Shown here: positions 11,101-21,715 of the stretch, one piece after another
Layout of the letters: each line of letters starts with the position of its first letter
How positions within the stretch are numbered: the first letter of the stretch is position 1
NCBI GenBank assembly: GCA_026826555.1
Contig: JAKSZT010054324.1
Location: 5,425,569-5,489,568, forward strand
From: Tolypeutes matacus
Lineage: Eukaryota; Chordata; Mammalia; Cingulata; Chlamyphoridae
Direction: 5' to 3'
Length of the DNA: 64,000 nt
Program-made: the position numbers and the translations under genes
The notes under the pieces: generated by a model
Told to the model about the DNA's origin: nothing
The model's database searches: none
Seen by the model: the letters and a program-made list of their open reading frames with translations, nothing else

Positions 11101-11843
11101 TAAAATACAGTATCATTTATCATTTATTAATTTACAAAATTTCTTTTTAAGTTCTGCTTTGGATTAATTTGAAGGAAGACAAGATGAAGGCTACACTGAG
11201 AGAAGCAATGGCATAGGGCTATGGGGAGGTGGTTGTGAGCCACTGTCTCTGATACTTTCTAAGTTACTTGCACAAAGGTCTCCTTCCCCATGTTATTATT
11301 CTGATATATACAGCTTCTTACCAACTCGTTTATTAGTTGAGACAATGTGAAAATGAAGATTCCCAAACTCAACTCTGAATGGAAATAGATTATTTTCTCT
11401 TGTTCCAAAAATGTATTTTGAAAGGAAAGAGATGAGTTTTCCGAGAGATATACCTAATTGTTTGGCAATAATTTGTGGTCCTTTAAAAATAGGACTAATT
11501 ATCATTATGCAGGCAGGGAATCTTAGGTGGCAATTTATAATCTTTAGCAGCTTTTTACTTGCAGCATTTTAAAGTTGCTGCAGCAGGAGGTAAAGTACAA
11601 AATCGTGTTTATTTGAATAGAAATATTAAAAATGTTTTATTTCAGAATCACTGAAGTAGAGTTCAGAGGTAATGAACGTATTAGTCCTTTGTTTATATTT
11701 GAACTTCCCATATATTCCATATACTGTTGATTTGGGTTTTGGTTCCTCAAAATTTCTCTTTGCTGTAGACGAGGAGGGGGTCAATCCCCTCTTAAATGGA
11801 CTAATGTCTTAAATTGGTATGATCTTACAGATATAGCCTAATA
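11101..11843. other. No feature recognised
   Basis: No repeat family or coding signal recognised. The small minus-strand frame at 11296-11505 has no family resemblance. Confidence 0.45.
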
Positions 11844-12157
11844 CTGCACTGGCCAATATGGTAGCCACTAACCACATGTTGATAGTGGGCACTTGAAATG
11901 TAATTAATCTGAATTGAGATGTGTTCTAAGTTTAAAATATACACTGGATTAAAAAGACTTAGGGAAAAAAGTAAAATATAACATTAATAATTTCATATTA
12001 ATTATATGTTGAAATGATAACATATTGGATATATTGGGTAAAATAAAGTAAATTACTAAAATTAATATCATCTATTTCTTTTTACTTTTTAAATGTAGCT
12101 AGAGGAATTTTAAAATCACACGAGTGGCGCACATTATATTTCTATTGGACAATGCTG
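11844..12157. mobile_element. Non-autonomous DNA transposon relic (hAT-like)
   Basis: The ends are imperfect inverted repeats: CTGCACTGGCCAATA on the left and the reverse of CAGCATTGTCCAATA on the right (12 of 15 match). Inside are the familiar phrases GGTAGCCACTAACCACATG, GGGCACTTGAAATGTAAT, GAATTGAGATGTGTTCTAAG and TATATTGGGTAAAATAAA of a common mammalian MER-type element. No transposase is present. The terminal sequence suggests the hAT-Charlie group; I do not assign a family name. Confidence 0.6.
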
Positions 12158-12989
12158 TTTTCTAAGTATAGAATATAGTGGGATTGCTTTTCTCCCCTTC
12201 AGACATCATTTTTTATTAATAGAATCTTTAGATTACATTGACATTTAAACAGCATATCACACACCTTAAGTCTCATCTACTAAAATCATAAGCTCCATTT
12301 TAAGAAACTGTTTATAAGCAGCTCAACACTCTCCTGCAGTTTATTTTACATATTAAAAAAATGATGTATCCCACTTACTTGTAAAAAAGATTTTGCCAAT
12401 GTTTACCATAAAATATAATTAAATACAACAGCTACAAAGTCAAAGACAAATAGAAACAAAAGCTAGAGGAGGAATGAGTATCACTTTTTCTGAGATAATA
12501 TATTTACTGTAATTGGTCATTTATCTCAATCTTTCTTATAAGCGGAAAAGGGAGACACAACCATCATCTTCTTGTTCTTATGGTAGAGTAAACCCAAAAT
12601 TTGGAATCATCCATTCTTAGATATTATGAGGTTGCCACTAAATCTTCAAACATTGTGAGAAAAACAGGCAAATCCCTGTGAGGTGAGAAAACTCAGAACT
12701 CCTTCAGTATCTACTATTGCTCTCTCCAGTTATCCCACTAATGGCCCTGCTTGTATGGTCTCAGATGTAAATTCACATCTTATTGTGAGATAATGGTAAC
12801 ATGAATAGCAGCAATGAGAGTCTCCTTCCATCAAATTTCATAGAATATTTGAAAAATCAGTAATAAAAATTTTAGCAATAAGAATAATCAAAAAATAAAA
12901 TGCAAGGGTCTTCAAATTAATTTAAAAAAAGGTAACTTGAGATCAAGTAAAAAGTAATACAGTAAAATGAAGAAAAAGGTTTAGAAATA
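12158..12989. other. No feature recognised
   Basis: AT-rich sequence without a recognisable repeat or coding signal. Confidence 0.45.
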
Positions 12990-14560
12990 ATAAAGTAAGT
13001 CTGAGGGATCTATTGAGATGGATCACATATCAGAAATTTAAAATGTGTATACTGGTTCTCATTAAACCTGAAAGAGATATAAAAGTGACTGAACAAAGGG
13101 AAGGAAGCAAAAAGATTTTGGAAATGATGTTAGAGAGGTAGCTGAGGGTCAGAGCTAAATTCTGAAAGGAAGTTTGGATTTTACTCTAAATGTGATGTTG
13201 AGATTTGGTTCTATGCATTGGAGATATTTATCTCATTTTATGTTCTAAAACCTCATTCTGACTGCTCTGGGGCAAATAGACTTTAGAAGCCAGGAGAAAA
13301 ACAAAGTTGATCACTCAGGAGACTAATGAAGCTGTTTAGGCAAAAGAAGATAGTGCCTGAGAGATGATGGTGGTTAAGACTAGACACATAATGATGGATA
13401 TAATTGAAAATTCTCAGTATTTGGATATGTTTATATGCAATATGGAAAACATTTATGGAGTATGGAGTGTGAAGCTAAGAGAAATAACCAAGGATGATTC
13501 CTATATTTTTCTGGAGCTACTGGGTAAATGTTAATGCATTTACTGAGCTTGGACAAACAAATCTAGGGGAGAAAGAGAAGAGCAATATTTTGTTTCATTA
13601 GTCATTTGGAAGTAATAGTCAAGAGTCTGGTTTTGTCCATGCCATATTTAAAATGACTTTTAGATACAGGCATGGAGCTTTGTCAGAAAAATTAGGATAC
13701 AATGTCCAGGGGAGAGATTAGAGCTGGAGATATAAATTTGGGAATCAGCATAGAGAGGTTAGGGGAAATTTTCTGGGGAGCAAATATAGATAAAAAGAGG
13801 AGTACCAGGAGAGGAGGCCAGAAACCTTAGGTATTTGGATTTCATGTAGAGATGGTAAAGCCAGATAAGAAAATTTAGAAGCAGCAGCTAGTAAGATAGG
13901 ACAAACACTGGGGAGGTGATATTTCATGGATTCTGAGAGCTTATGTTGGGAATGGAGGAATTATCAAGTGTGCCCAATATAGGAAGAGCCTGAGTACGAA
14001 GAGCACATAGGAACAGATTTTAGATTTGTTTTCACCAAGGTCATTACTGACATTACCAAGAATGGTTTTACCAGTGGAGGTTAAAAGAAAGATTGGGAGG
14101 TGAGAAGGTAGATCCTAGATGCCACTACTATGGACAAAATATTCAAGACTTTTCTATTCAAAGGAACAAAAACAACAAAAATGAAAAGTTAACCAAAAGA
14201 CTGAAGGGAATACAGAATAGCTAAAACACCCTTTAAAAAATGATGGGAATGATCCAGTAAAGAGGAAAAACCTGATGATACTGGAAGAAAAGAAGATGAC
14301 TAGAAGACCAAGTTCCTCCGTAAGAGGTGCTAGGGAGAAGGGGATAGAAAACTGAGCAAATGAGGGGGCTTTAGAAATGATCAGGATCATGTCATAAGAA
14401 CGAAAACAGCATGTGGTTTAACAGATATATCAGAGGAACCCTGAAGGCAACGTATCCTCACTATTTTCTCAATAAAGTGTGAAGCAATATCACCAGCTGC
14501 GATAGAGGGAAGAGGAATGGGAAAGAGTTTGTCTCATTACAAGAAGAATAAGGCAGTTGT
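12990..14560 (-). mobile_element. Long L2 (LINE2) fragment
   Basis: The plus strand is the reverse of L2 ORF sequence: TGAGAGATGATGGTGGTTAA, CAAGGATGATTCCTATA, GGGGAGAGATTAGAGCTGGAG, GATATAAATTTGGGAATCAGC. Farther right lies purine-rich sequence (14060-14420) with GGGAATGATCCAGTAAAGAG, which fits the reversed L2 reverse-transcriptase region. The 3' end is at the left. Frames are broken throughout; the 78- and 60-codon minus frames inside are scraps of the L2 protein. Confidence 0.65.
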
Positions 14561-15189
14561 CCCCATGAATGAGCAAAGGTTTACATTTCTTTTCACAGCT
14601 GTATACCACATTCTCCTTCCAAGAAAACCCACTGCTGTATACATCATTCTATCAACCTAGATGTTTGGTAGTTCTATGTTACTTCTTACCGTTGGGTTTA
14701 GGAATGACTTGTGAAGGTTCAAATATATACCAAACTGTCACTTCACTCATACTTTACTTTTTTTTTTTTTTTTTTTTTGACTCATCAGTAAAGTTAGGGG
14801 ATTGTCCTTATAAAGGTAGGCTGAAATCCAAAATAAAAGAGGTTAACATTTATGTCTTCCTGAAACAATATTTATGTAAAAATTGAACAGAATTTCTATT
14901 CCTGTTCATAGACATAAAAGTTATAAAGCATATCAATCCATGTATTTTAGTAGTAGTGTTGTCTATGAAATAGTTGGGCCATATATCTTCCCTAGATTAG
15001 AAAGAAGAATTTGCCTTACAATCAACAGTCCTGAGAATATTATTTCCATTATATAGATATATATAAATAGAGATATTAACATTAATTTTGGTAGGCATTA
15101 ATAATCATCAGTGTTTAGGTGACAAAATGGGAATTCAGAATTCCATTTCAGCTTGTATTTTAAGAGAGATTTTCTGAAATAAGGTTCTG
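14561..15189. other. Unassigned, with a poly-T tract at 14759-14778
   Basis: A 20-base T run stands alone without a SINE head or target duplications that I can see. The rest is unassigned AT-rich sequence. A 105-codon plus-strand frame at 14569-14886 crosses the poly-T as a run of Phe and is not a gene. Confidence 0.4.
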
Positions 15190-15640
15190 TTGTATTTTTT
15201 TTTTTTTTTTTTACTTTTAATTTGGAAACATTTTCAAATAAATTTGTAAACATAAAACAAAAATAATACAGAGAATGCCAATATACCCCCTTAACAAATA
15301 TTATGATTTATCAACTTTTAACATTTTGCCACAATTTTCCCTCCCTCCCTCCCTCCCTCCCTCCCCCCTCCTTCCCCCTTCCCTCCATCCCTCCCTCCTT
15401 CCTTCCTTCTTTCCCTTCCCTTCCCTTCCCTTCCCTTCCCTTCCCTTCCCTTCCCTTCCCTTCCCTTCCCATTCTCCCTCCTCCTAGTCCCTGGTAACCT
15501 GTAGTCTACTATCTGTCTCTATGAATTTATATATTCTAGGTTTTTTCACATTCTTGCCTTTTGTATTTCATTTATTTCACTCAGCATATTTTCAAGGTTC
15601 ATCCATGCTATAGCATGTATCACAATTTCATTCTTTTTAA
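15190..15640 (-). mobile_element. L1 3'-region fragment
   Basis: Reversed L1 3' text: GGAAACATTTTCAAATAAAT, CAACTTTTAACATTTTGCCAC, then after a simple repeat TAGTCCCTGGTAACCTGTAG, TTTCACTCAGCATATTTTCA and AGGTTCATCCATGCTATAGC. It starts with poly-T at about 15197, as a minus-strand insert would. Confidence 0.6.
15338..15475. repeat. (CCCT)n / (CCCTT)n pyrimidine microsatellite
   Basis: CCCT units (15338-15400) pass into CCTTC and then nine or more TTCCC pentamers (15413-15468). The tract lies inside the L1 fragment. Reading frames here give Pro/Ser/Leu/Phe runs and are artefacts. Confidence 0.9.
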
Positions 15641-17015
15641 CATTTATTTTTATTTTTATTTTTTTATTTGAGAAGTTGTGAGTTTACAAAACAATCTTGC
15701 ATACCATATAGGATTCCCATACATTGCCTCACCACCAATACCGTACATTGTCATGATATTACTGCTATCTATAGTCCATAGCTTATATTTGGTGTATTAT
15801 TCCCACAAACCACCCTATTATTAACACCATGTATTAGTATTGTATATTTGTCATAGTTCATGGGAGAACATTCTTCTATTTGTACTGTTAACAAGTTATG
15901 CACCACAGGGTTCATTGTATTAATAGCTGCATGAGTTCCTGAAGAACTCCTTCAACATTTTTTGAAGGAACAGTGTAGTGATGATGACGACTCCCTCAGC
16001 TTTTGTTGTTTGGGAATGTCTTAATCACACTCTCATTTTTGAAAGACACTTCTGGCTTGTTATTGACTTCTTGGTTGCCTTTTTTTTTTCTTTCAGAACT
16101 TTAAATTTGTCATCTCACTGCCTTTTTGATTCTATGGTTTCTGATGAGAAATTGGCACTTAATCTAATCAAGATTCTATAACACATGACATACTGTTTCT
16201 CTCTTGTGACTTCCAGGAGTCTTTCTTTGTCTTTGGCATTCAACAGTTAGGTTATAAAGTATCTCAGTGTGAATCTCTTTGTGTTTATTGTGGTTGGCAT
16301 TTGTTGCAGTTCTTGGATGTGTTTATTCATGTCTTTCAATAATTTTGGGAAGCTGTCATTCACTGTTTTTCAAATATTCTTTCTGCCCCTTTCTCTCTTC
16401 CCCTTCTAGGATTCCCATAATGTCTATATTGGTATACTTGACAGTGTTTCTCAGAGGTCTCTTAGGCTTTGTTCATATTTGTTCATTATGTTTTCTCTCT
16501 GCTCTTCAAGTTGAATAATTTTAATTGTCTTATTTTTGAGTTTTATGTTAATTTTTCTGCCAGCTGCAATCTGCTGTTGATCCCATTTAGGGAAATTTTT
16601 ATTTAATTTATTGTGTTCTTCATCTCCAGTATTTCTATTTGGTTTCTTTCTATGATTTCTATCTCTTTATTGAGATTATCTTTTTATCATCTATCATATT
16701 CCTGATTTCTGTTATTTCTTTGCCTATGTCTACCTTTAGTTCTTTGAGCATATTTAGTGCATTTTTTAAAGTCTTTGGTATGTCCAAAGTCTTGTCTTCT
16801 TCATTGATGGTTTTTTATACTTTTTCCTTCATCTTTTCATGAACTATTGTTTCCTCTTTCCTTGAATGTCCTGCAATATTTTGTTGGACTCTGGAAATTT
16901 TCATATTTTAAGGTGTTTTTTCTGGAGTTTAGGCACTTGGGTGTCTGTTCTTCCTTAAATTTGTATCCAGCTATTAGTGTAAAGACTAGGATTTCCTTGA
17001 ACTGTAGAAGCTAAC
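15641..17015 (-). mobile_element. HAL1-like (half-L1, ORF1-only) element, 3' and main part
   Basis: An L1-type 3' UTR in reverse (15660-15930; GAGAAGTTGTGAGTTTACAA, CAAAACAATCTTGCATACC) abuts ORF1 sequence at about 15940 with no ORF2 between them. The ORF1 part (15985-16700) is collinear with the ORF1 region of the long L1 at 6080-6740: both share ACTCCCTCAGCTTTTGT, GAATGTCTTAATC and TGGCACTTAATCTAATC-type phrases. An element with 3' UTR joined directly to ORF1 is the HAL1 layout. A deleted ordinary L1 is the alternative. A further L1-type 5' piece resumes at 21218-21297. Confidence 0.6.
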
Positions 17016-17048
17016 AAAAAAAAAAAAAAAAAAAGAAAGAAAGAACGA

Positions 17049-17102
<54 letters not shown>

Positions 17103-17110
17103 AAAAAGAA
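17016..17110. repeat. A-run and (GAAA)n / (GA)n microsatellite
   Basis: Nineteen A (17016-17034), then about thirteen GAAA units with one GAAC variant, then (GA)7. It lies exactly at the boundary between the HAL1-like element and the PCBP2 retrocopy. On the minus strand it is a CTTT/T tract at the retrocopy's 3' end, where a poly-A tail would be expected instead. Confidence 0.9.
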
Positions 17111-18225
17111 AACAACTTTAGTAGTTCTTGTAGATTGGCCTGTGCAAGGGCAATACTTCAAAGCTTAGCCATCCTTACAATTGGTCTAAAGAACAGCTCA
17201 AATAAAAAACTTACGGTCCTCCTAGACTTTTCTGAGCATATGTATTTTTTTGAAGTTTTTAGTTTACAATGTGCAAACTTGGACAAGGGGACAGACAGTT
17301 CTAGTAACTTGAAGTTGTGTTGGATACATGTTCTACTGCTTCCATGTTCATGCATATCCATCTCCCCACCCCAGGGAAGATGCAGTGCTTGCCTGCCTTT
17401 TTGCAGAGACAAGTCCCAGAAACAATTAGCCCCCGATCTTTGGGGTCAAAAGTGCACAATCAGCTGGCTATACTTAGTATGTCACCTTGCAAGCAAAGTC
17501 AGAGTTAAAGGGGAAATAAGATCAAGGGTCACAAAAAAATGGAATGGTAAAACAGAAGAAAACATCATAGCTGGAAGAAAGGCTTCTATTCCTATTCAAA
17601 ACCCAAACAGAGTCCTTGTCCTTTAAGGGGTAAAAGGTGCAAAAATAACAGCAAGACAACAGGAATAAAACCCACATGAATGACTGTGACATCCAGTTTC
17701 TATACACAAAGAAAAGGCTCCAGTCCATCTTTTAATTTTTTTTTGAAAAATTCCTGACATTATGGAACTAAACTAAAATGTATTAATATTCTACTCTTAT
17801 ACTTCCATAACAAACAGGAAAAAAATATGAGCAAAAATCAAATCAAAATAAAACAAACAAAGAGAAGCTTATAAAACTAAATATGGATCTTAGCATTAAC
17901 AGCTTAACAGAGAAAGGAAATAAAAGGCTTTAATTAAAAAAAATCACAAGTGGATGATAAAGTGTGTAGAAACTGGAAATGTACAAACTATTTAAAACTT
18001 GAAATTGCTGACTCTTCAGAAACTACATAGATGGATCATGGGTGGTGGTAAACAGCAGAAAGGGATTATGGATGAGTCTGCATTGTTTTAGCTGCTCTCC
18101 ATGCCATCCATCTCCAAGGAAAGCCTGACATTGATTAGCTATTGAACCAGGCTAATGCTGGCAACAGATCCAGTGATGGTAACATGCCTATGAGTAGATC
18201 CTTCCACTGGGTTCCCAATTTTGAT
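17111..18225 (-). pseudogene. PCBP2: PCBP2 retrocopy: last ~46 codons plus about 1 kb of 3' UTR
   Basis: PCBP2 (hnRNP E2, alpha-CP2) is a poly(C)-binding protein with three KH domains. Minus-strand codons from 18225 read IKI, NPVEGST, HVTITGS, ASISL, then a stop TAG at 18139-18141 where the protein has Tyr, then LINVRLS and a terminal SS before the natural stop at 18088-18090. This is the end of KH3 and the C-terminus. Below the stop the sequence AACAATGCAGACTCATCC and CCACCACCCATGATCCATC continues as I remember the PCBP2 3' UTR. No intron is seen, though the coding piece is short. The 5' part of the mRNA is absent: at 18222-18225 it passes directly into L1 ORF2 on the same strand. No poly-A tail is visible at the left end. 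The 163-codon plus-strand frame at 17135-17626 is antisense to this 3' UTR and is not a gene. PCBP1 and PCBP3 are less likely because of the LINVRLS end. Confidence 0.85.
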
Positions 18226-18458
18226 ATAAGTAAAGCTACTACAGCTTTTATTTGGTTATTGCACATTAGGAATATCTTTTTCCAGCCTTTCATTTTCAAT
18301 CTATTGGTATCATTGGGTCTAAGGTGAGTCTCTTGTAGACAGCATATAGATGACACACATTTTCTTGTCCTTTCTGTCAGTCTGTGTCTTTTGATTGGAG
18401 TGTTTAATCCATTAACATTCAATATTATTACTGTAAAGGCTGTTCTTTCTTCACCCAT
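18226..18458 (-). pseudogene. L1 ORF2 endonuclease N-terminus, truncated
   Basis: Minus-strand translation from Met at 18458 includes LNVNGLNTPIKRHRLTE, ICCLQETHLRPNDTNRLKMK, GWKKIF and IKAVVALLIS. The family's endonuclease (AP-endonuclease fold) starts with this block; the QETHL motif carrying its catalytic Glu is intact. The frame then runs out of register into the PCBP2 piece, giving a fusion tail with no homology and a stop at 18135. The rest of the endonuclease and all of the RT are absent. Confidence 0.85.
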
Positions 18459-18609
18459 TTTGACCTTTTGGTATTATTTGTCGTATTTTGTTTTCACCAC
18501 TCTTTTTACACTTTTACTTACTTTTACTGATATAATCTTCATCTCTAGATTCTCTTCCAAGCCTCTCTCTCCTGTCTTTTCTTTTCAGGCTGTAGCACTC
18601 CTTTTACTA

Positions 18610-19500
18610 TTTCCTGCAAAGATCGTCTCTTAGTTACAACTCTCTCAGTTTCTGTTTATCTGTGAATATTCTAAACTTGCCCTCACTTTTTAAAGACAAT
18701 CTTGCTGGATATAAGATTCTTGGCTGGCATTTTTTCTCCTGCAATATCTTAAATATATCATACCTCTATCTTCTTGCCTCCATGGTTTCTGATGAAAAGT
18801 CAGCACTTAATCCTATTAGGTAACCCTTGTATGTGATGCATCACTTTTCTCTTGCTGCTTTTAGATTCTCTCTTTGTCTTTCACATTTGACATTCTGATT
18901 AGTAAGTGTCTTGGAGTGGGTCTATTTGGGTTTATTCAGATAGGAGTACATTGTGCTTCTTGGGCATGGATATCTATGTCCTTCAATAGGGTTGGGAAAT
19001 TTTCAACCATTATTTCTTCAAATATTCCTTCTGCCCTTTTTCTCTTCTCTTCCCCTTCTGGGACACCCATGACCCATATTTTTGCACTTCTCTTGCCATC
19101 ATTTAGTTTCCTGAAACCCTGTTCAATTCTTTCCATTCGTTATCTGTTCTTTTGTATGTTTGCTTTCAGAGAGCATGTCTTCAAGTATACTGATCCTTCC
19201 CTCTGCCTCCTAAAATCTGCTGTTATATTCCTCCAGTGTATTTTTAATTTCATTTGTCATGATTTTCATTCTCATAATATCTGCTATTTTTCTATGTATG
19301 CTTTCAAATTCTTCTTTGTGCTCACCCTGTGTCTTCCTTATATCCTTAATCTCTGTAGTCATCTCACTGAATTTATTAAGTAGATTTGTTTGAACATTTA
19401 TTATTAGTTGTCTCACCTCCTTTATGCCATTTAGAGTCTTATCTTGTTCCTTGGCTGGGCTATATCTTCCTGTTTCTTAGTAAGGATTGTAATTTTTTGT
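18610..19500 (-). pseudogene. L1 ORF1 remnant
   Basis: Pieces in ORF1p order on the minus strand: a coiled-coil-like segment (19416-19210; EMTTEIKDIRKTQGEHKEEF), an RRM segment (19136-18936; KIWVMGVPEGEEKRKRAEGI, then FEEIMVENFP), and a C-terminal end near 18640-18610 (LQEIVKGVLQ-like). Several frameshifts and stops separate them. Function lost. Confidence 0.75.
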
Positions 19501-19644
19501 TGGTATCTTACTAGATGCATCTATTTACTATTACTAGATCTGGCTTACTAGATGCATCTATTTTTTGGTGCAGTTTCTCTTTTTAGTTTAGGGGTTTCTT
19601 GCTTTTTCTCCCTTGCTAGTTGTTTAGTAGGATGTACTTGGTAC

Positions 19645-20745
19645 TGTAATTTCTGTAGACTGATGCTGAAGCTGATGAAGCTTCTCCCACCTTTCTCCTC
19701 TGCCCGGGGTAGGGACAGAGCTGCTGTTGCTGTGTAGTAATTGAAACCATGCAGGCCAAGATGGTCTGCAGTTGCCTGGAAATACTGGTGAAGCTTCAAG
19801 CTTTCCTTCTCTGCCTGGGGCAGGGATGGAGCTGCATGGTTGGGCAGCAAACTAATCCATTTAGGTCAAAACTGACCACAGTTAGTCAGGTAGACTGATA
19901 TAACACTGGCCCCCCTTCTTCCCTTCCAACGGTGGGGATGGACTTTCCAGAGTGCCCAATAATCTAATCCAAGTGGGTCAAAAGCACCTGCAGTTGCCCT
20001 GAGAGGCTGAAGGAATACTTTCCCTTTTGCCCTTTCAGGGGTGGAGATGGAAGCACAGGCTCCAAACAGAGTGGTCTGTGTAGACCAAAAGCACCTGCAG
20101 TTGCCCAGAAAGGCTGAGAAACACAGCTCCTCTCCTATCCTATTGGGTGGTGGGGTTGAGCCACAGGCACAGTCCAGTCTATGCAGGCTAAAGGTGCCTG
20201 CTGTTGCCCAGAAAGGCTGAGGAAACAAAGCTCCTCTCATATCCTATAGGGGGGCGGGAATGGAGCCACAGGGGCCTGCCTATTCAGTCTGTGAGGGCTA
20301 ATAGCACCTGCAGTTGCCTAGAGAGACTGGGGAGGGAGTGCCTCCCTCTTGTCCTATCAGGAGTGGGGGTGAAGCCATCGGCATCCAATAATCCAGTTCC
20401 TGCAGGCCAGTGGCACCTGCAGTTGTCCAGAGAGGCTAAGGAAACATCAGCTCCCTTCTATCCCAATGGGGAGTGGGGATGGAGTCACAGTTGCCTGAAT
20501 ATCCAGTCGGTGCAGGCTGAAAGTGACTACAGTTGACCAGAGAGGCTGAGGAAACACAACTCCCCTCCTTTCTTTTTGGGGTGCAGTAATGAAGTCCCAG
20601 GCATCTGACTATTACGTCTGTGCTAGTTGAAAGTGCCAGTAGTTGCCCAGAGAGGCTGGTGCAGGTCCTCCCAGGTTCCTCCCTGCCGGAGGTGGGGCTG
20701 GAGCTTAGGCTTGAGCTGCAGTCCAATCTGGGTGGAAAAAAGCTG
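19645..20745 (-). repeat. Tandem ~110-bp monomers in the L1 5' UTR
   Basis: The plus-strand anchor GCAGTTGCCCAGAGAGGCTG (allowing substitutions) recurs at 19768, 19878, 19991, 20097, 20200, 20310, 20419, 20530 and 20639. The spacings are 110, 113, 106, 103, 110, 109, 111 and 109. A more diverged unit lies around 19645-19755. Each unit also has a CCTNTCCTATC-like pyrimidine patch, a GGGGATGGAG-like patch and a GCAGGCTAAAAG-like patch, in the same order. Placement just inside the L1 5' end suggests a promoter made of monomers, as known for mouse L1. Promoter activity is inferred from position only. Confidence 0.8.
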
Positions 20746-21217
20746 GTGCCTACCTTCATTGTGTTTCCCCGCCTGCTGGGGACAGAGTTAAAATGGCAGC
20801 TGCTGGCCTCTTTCTGACTTGGACAGGTTCATACTTAGCTGTTCTTAGGATTATACTTTAGCCAGTGGAATTTACTAATCAGTAGCTGAAGTTGGTGGCC
20901 AACCATCTCTTCCACCCCAGTTTTTGGGAAATAGAGCTTCCAACTCCAGCCATGGAATAACTCCCAAGGTGGCTTGCGCCACCAGTGGAGGATGGGCACC
21001 GGTCTCTGTGGCGTGGAGTGCTCTACTCATGAATCTTCACTACAAATGGGCAGACTCCTCTTCCTTTCTTTCAAGGATGTTGCAGGATGCTTTTCCTGTC
21101 TCCTGGGACCCCCAAACAGGAGCTTTAGATAGCTCTGTTTAGATTACTAACTGCCCTGTAGGATGAGCTGACTCTTGGAGCTCCTTACTCTGCCTCCATC
21201 TTCAGTCCTGCCTGTTT

Positions 21218-21297
21218 TTGCTTGTTAAAAACTTCTATGAGGGGAAAGAACCCTGGAGTGTCTTATTCCACCACCTTGTTTATGTCACTTTCTGGTA
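21218..21297 (-). mobile_element. Probable 5' end of the split HAL1-like element
   Basis: CTGGAGTGTCTTATTCCACC and ACCTTGTTTATGTCAC read in reverse as a GGTGGTGGAATAAG-type L1 5' terminus. This suggests that the HAL1-like element ending at 17015 resumes here and that 17016-21217 was inserted into it. The piece is short, so this rests on context. Confidence 0.4.
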
Positions 21298-21715
21298 TAC
21301 TTTTCCCATAAAATTAGTTGCAACCTTTGAAACTTTGGTGACATTTTGTTAGTATTGCTTCAACAGTGTTGTATACACATCTATGCCATTGTATTTTTAT
21401 TTATCTAGTTGGTTCCTTGTGCAATTTTACTGACTCTACCAAAATTTTTTAAAATTGAGGCCTAAGACTTGTTCTCTTTTTTATTCATCTAAACTCCTTC
21501 AAAAAGTAAATAATACATATGGCTTTTATCAGAAATTACATAATGTAAGTTCGATATATTATATTTTTCTGATTAATTTATTACTGAAGTTGAGACAAGT
21601 AATTAATTAAATGTAATCATTTCGAGAATTTGCTTGCACTGTGTCAGGCATTAGGGGTATTGTTACCAAAAAACCATACATGAATACTTTTTTGGGGGTG
21701 AAGTATATTTATATT
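21298..21715. other. No feature recognised
   Basis: AT-rich sequence without recognisable repeats or coding potential. Confidence 0.45.

Larger units (their letters stand above)
18222..21217 (-). mobile_element. L1 5' half (5' UTR, ORF1, start of ORF2), fused to PCBP2
   Basis: On the minus strand this begins near 21217 with CAGGACTGAAGATGGAGGCA, an L1-like 5' terminus. It continues through a long 5' UTR (21217 to about 19560) containing tandem monomers, a decayed ORF1 (about 19500-18610) and an ORF2 start at about 18458. It stops at 18222-18225 after about 78 ORF2 codons, where PCBP2 sequence takes over. RT and 3' UTR are missing. It is GC-richer and better preserved than the L1 at 3.1-8.3 kb, hence probably younger. 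Confidence 0.75.

Noticed and set aside
14759..14778. Poly-T tract as a retroposon tail
   Set aside because: No SINE head, poly(A) signal or target duplication found beside it.
17135..17626. 163-codon plus-strand frame, the longest in the window
   Set aside because: It is antisense to the PCBP2 3' UTR retrocopy, has no recognisable domain, and begins next to a microsatellite.
18135..18458. 107-codon frame starting as L1 ORF2 and ending in other residues
   Set aside because: The tail is PCBP2 sequence read in the wrong frame, so this is a relic and not a fusion protein with a function.
19645..20745. Possible CRISPR array or satellite from regular repeats
   Set aside because: The whole 110-bp unit repeats with no spacer structure, and it lies inside an L1 5' UTR in mammalian DNA.
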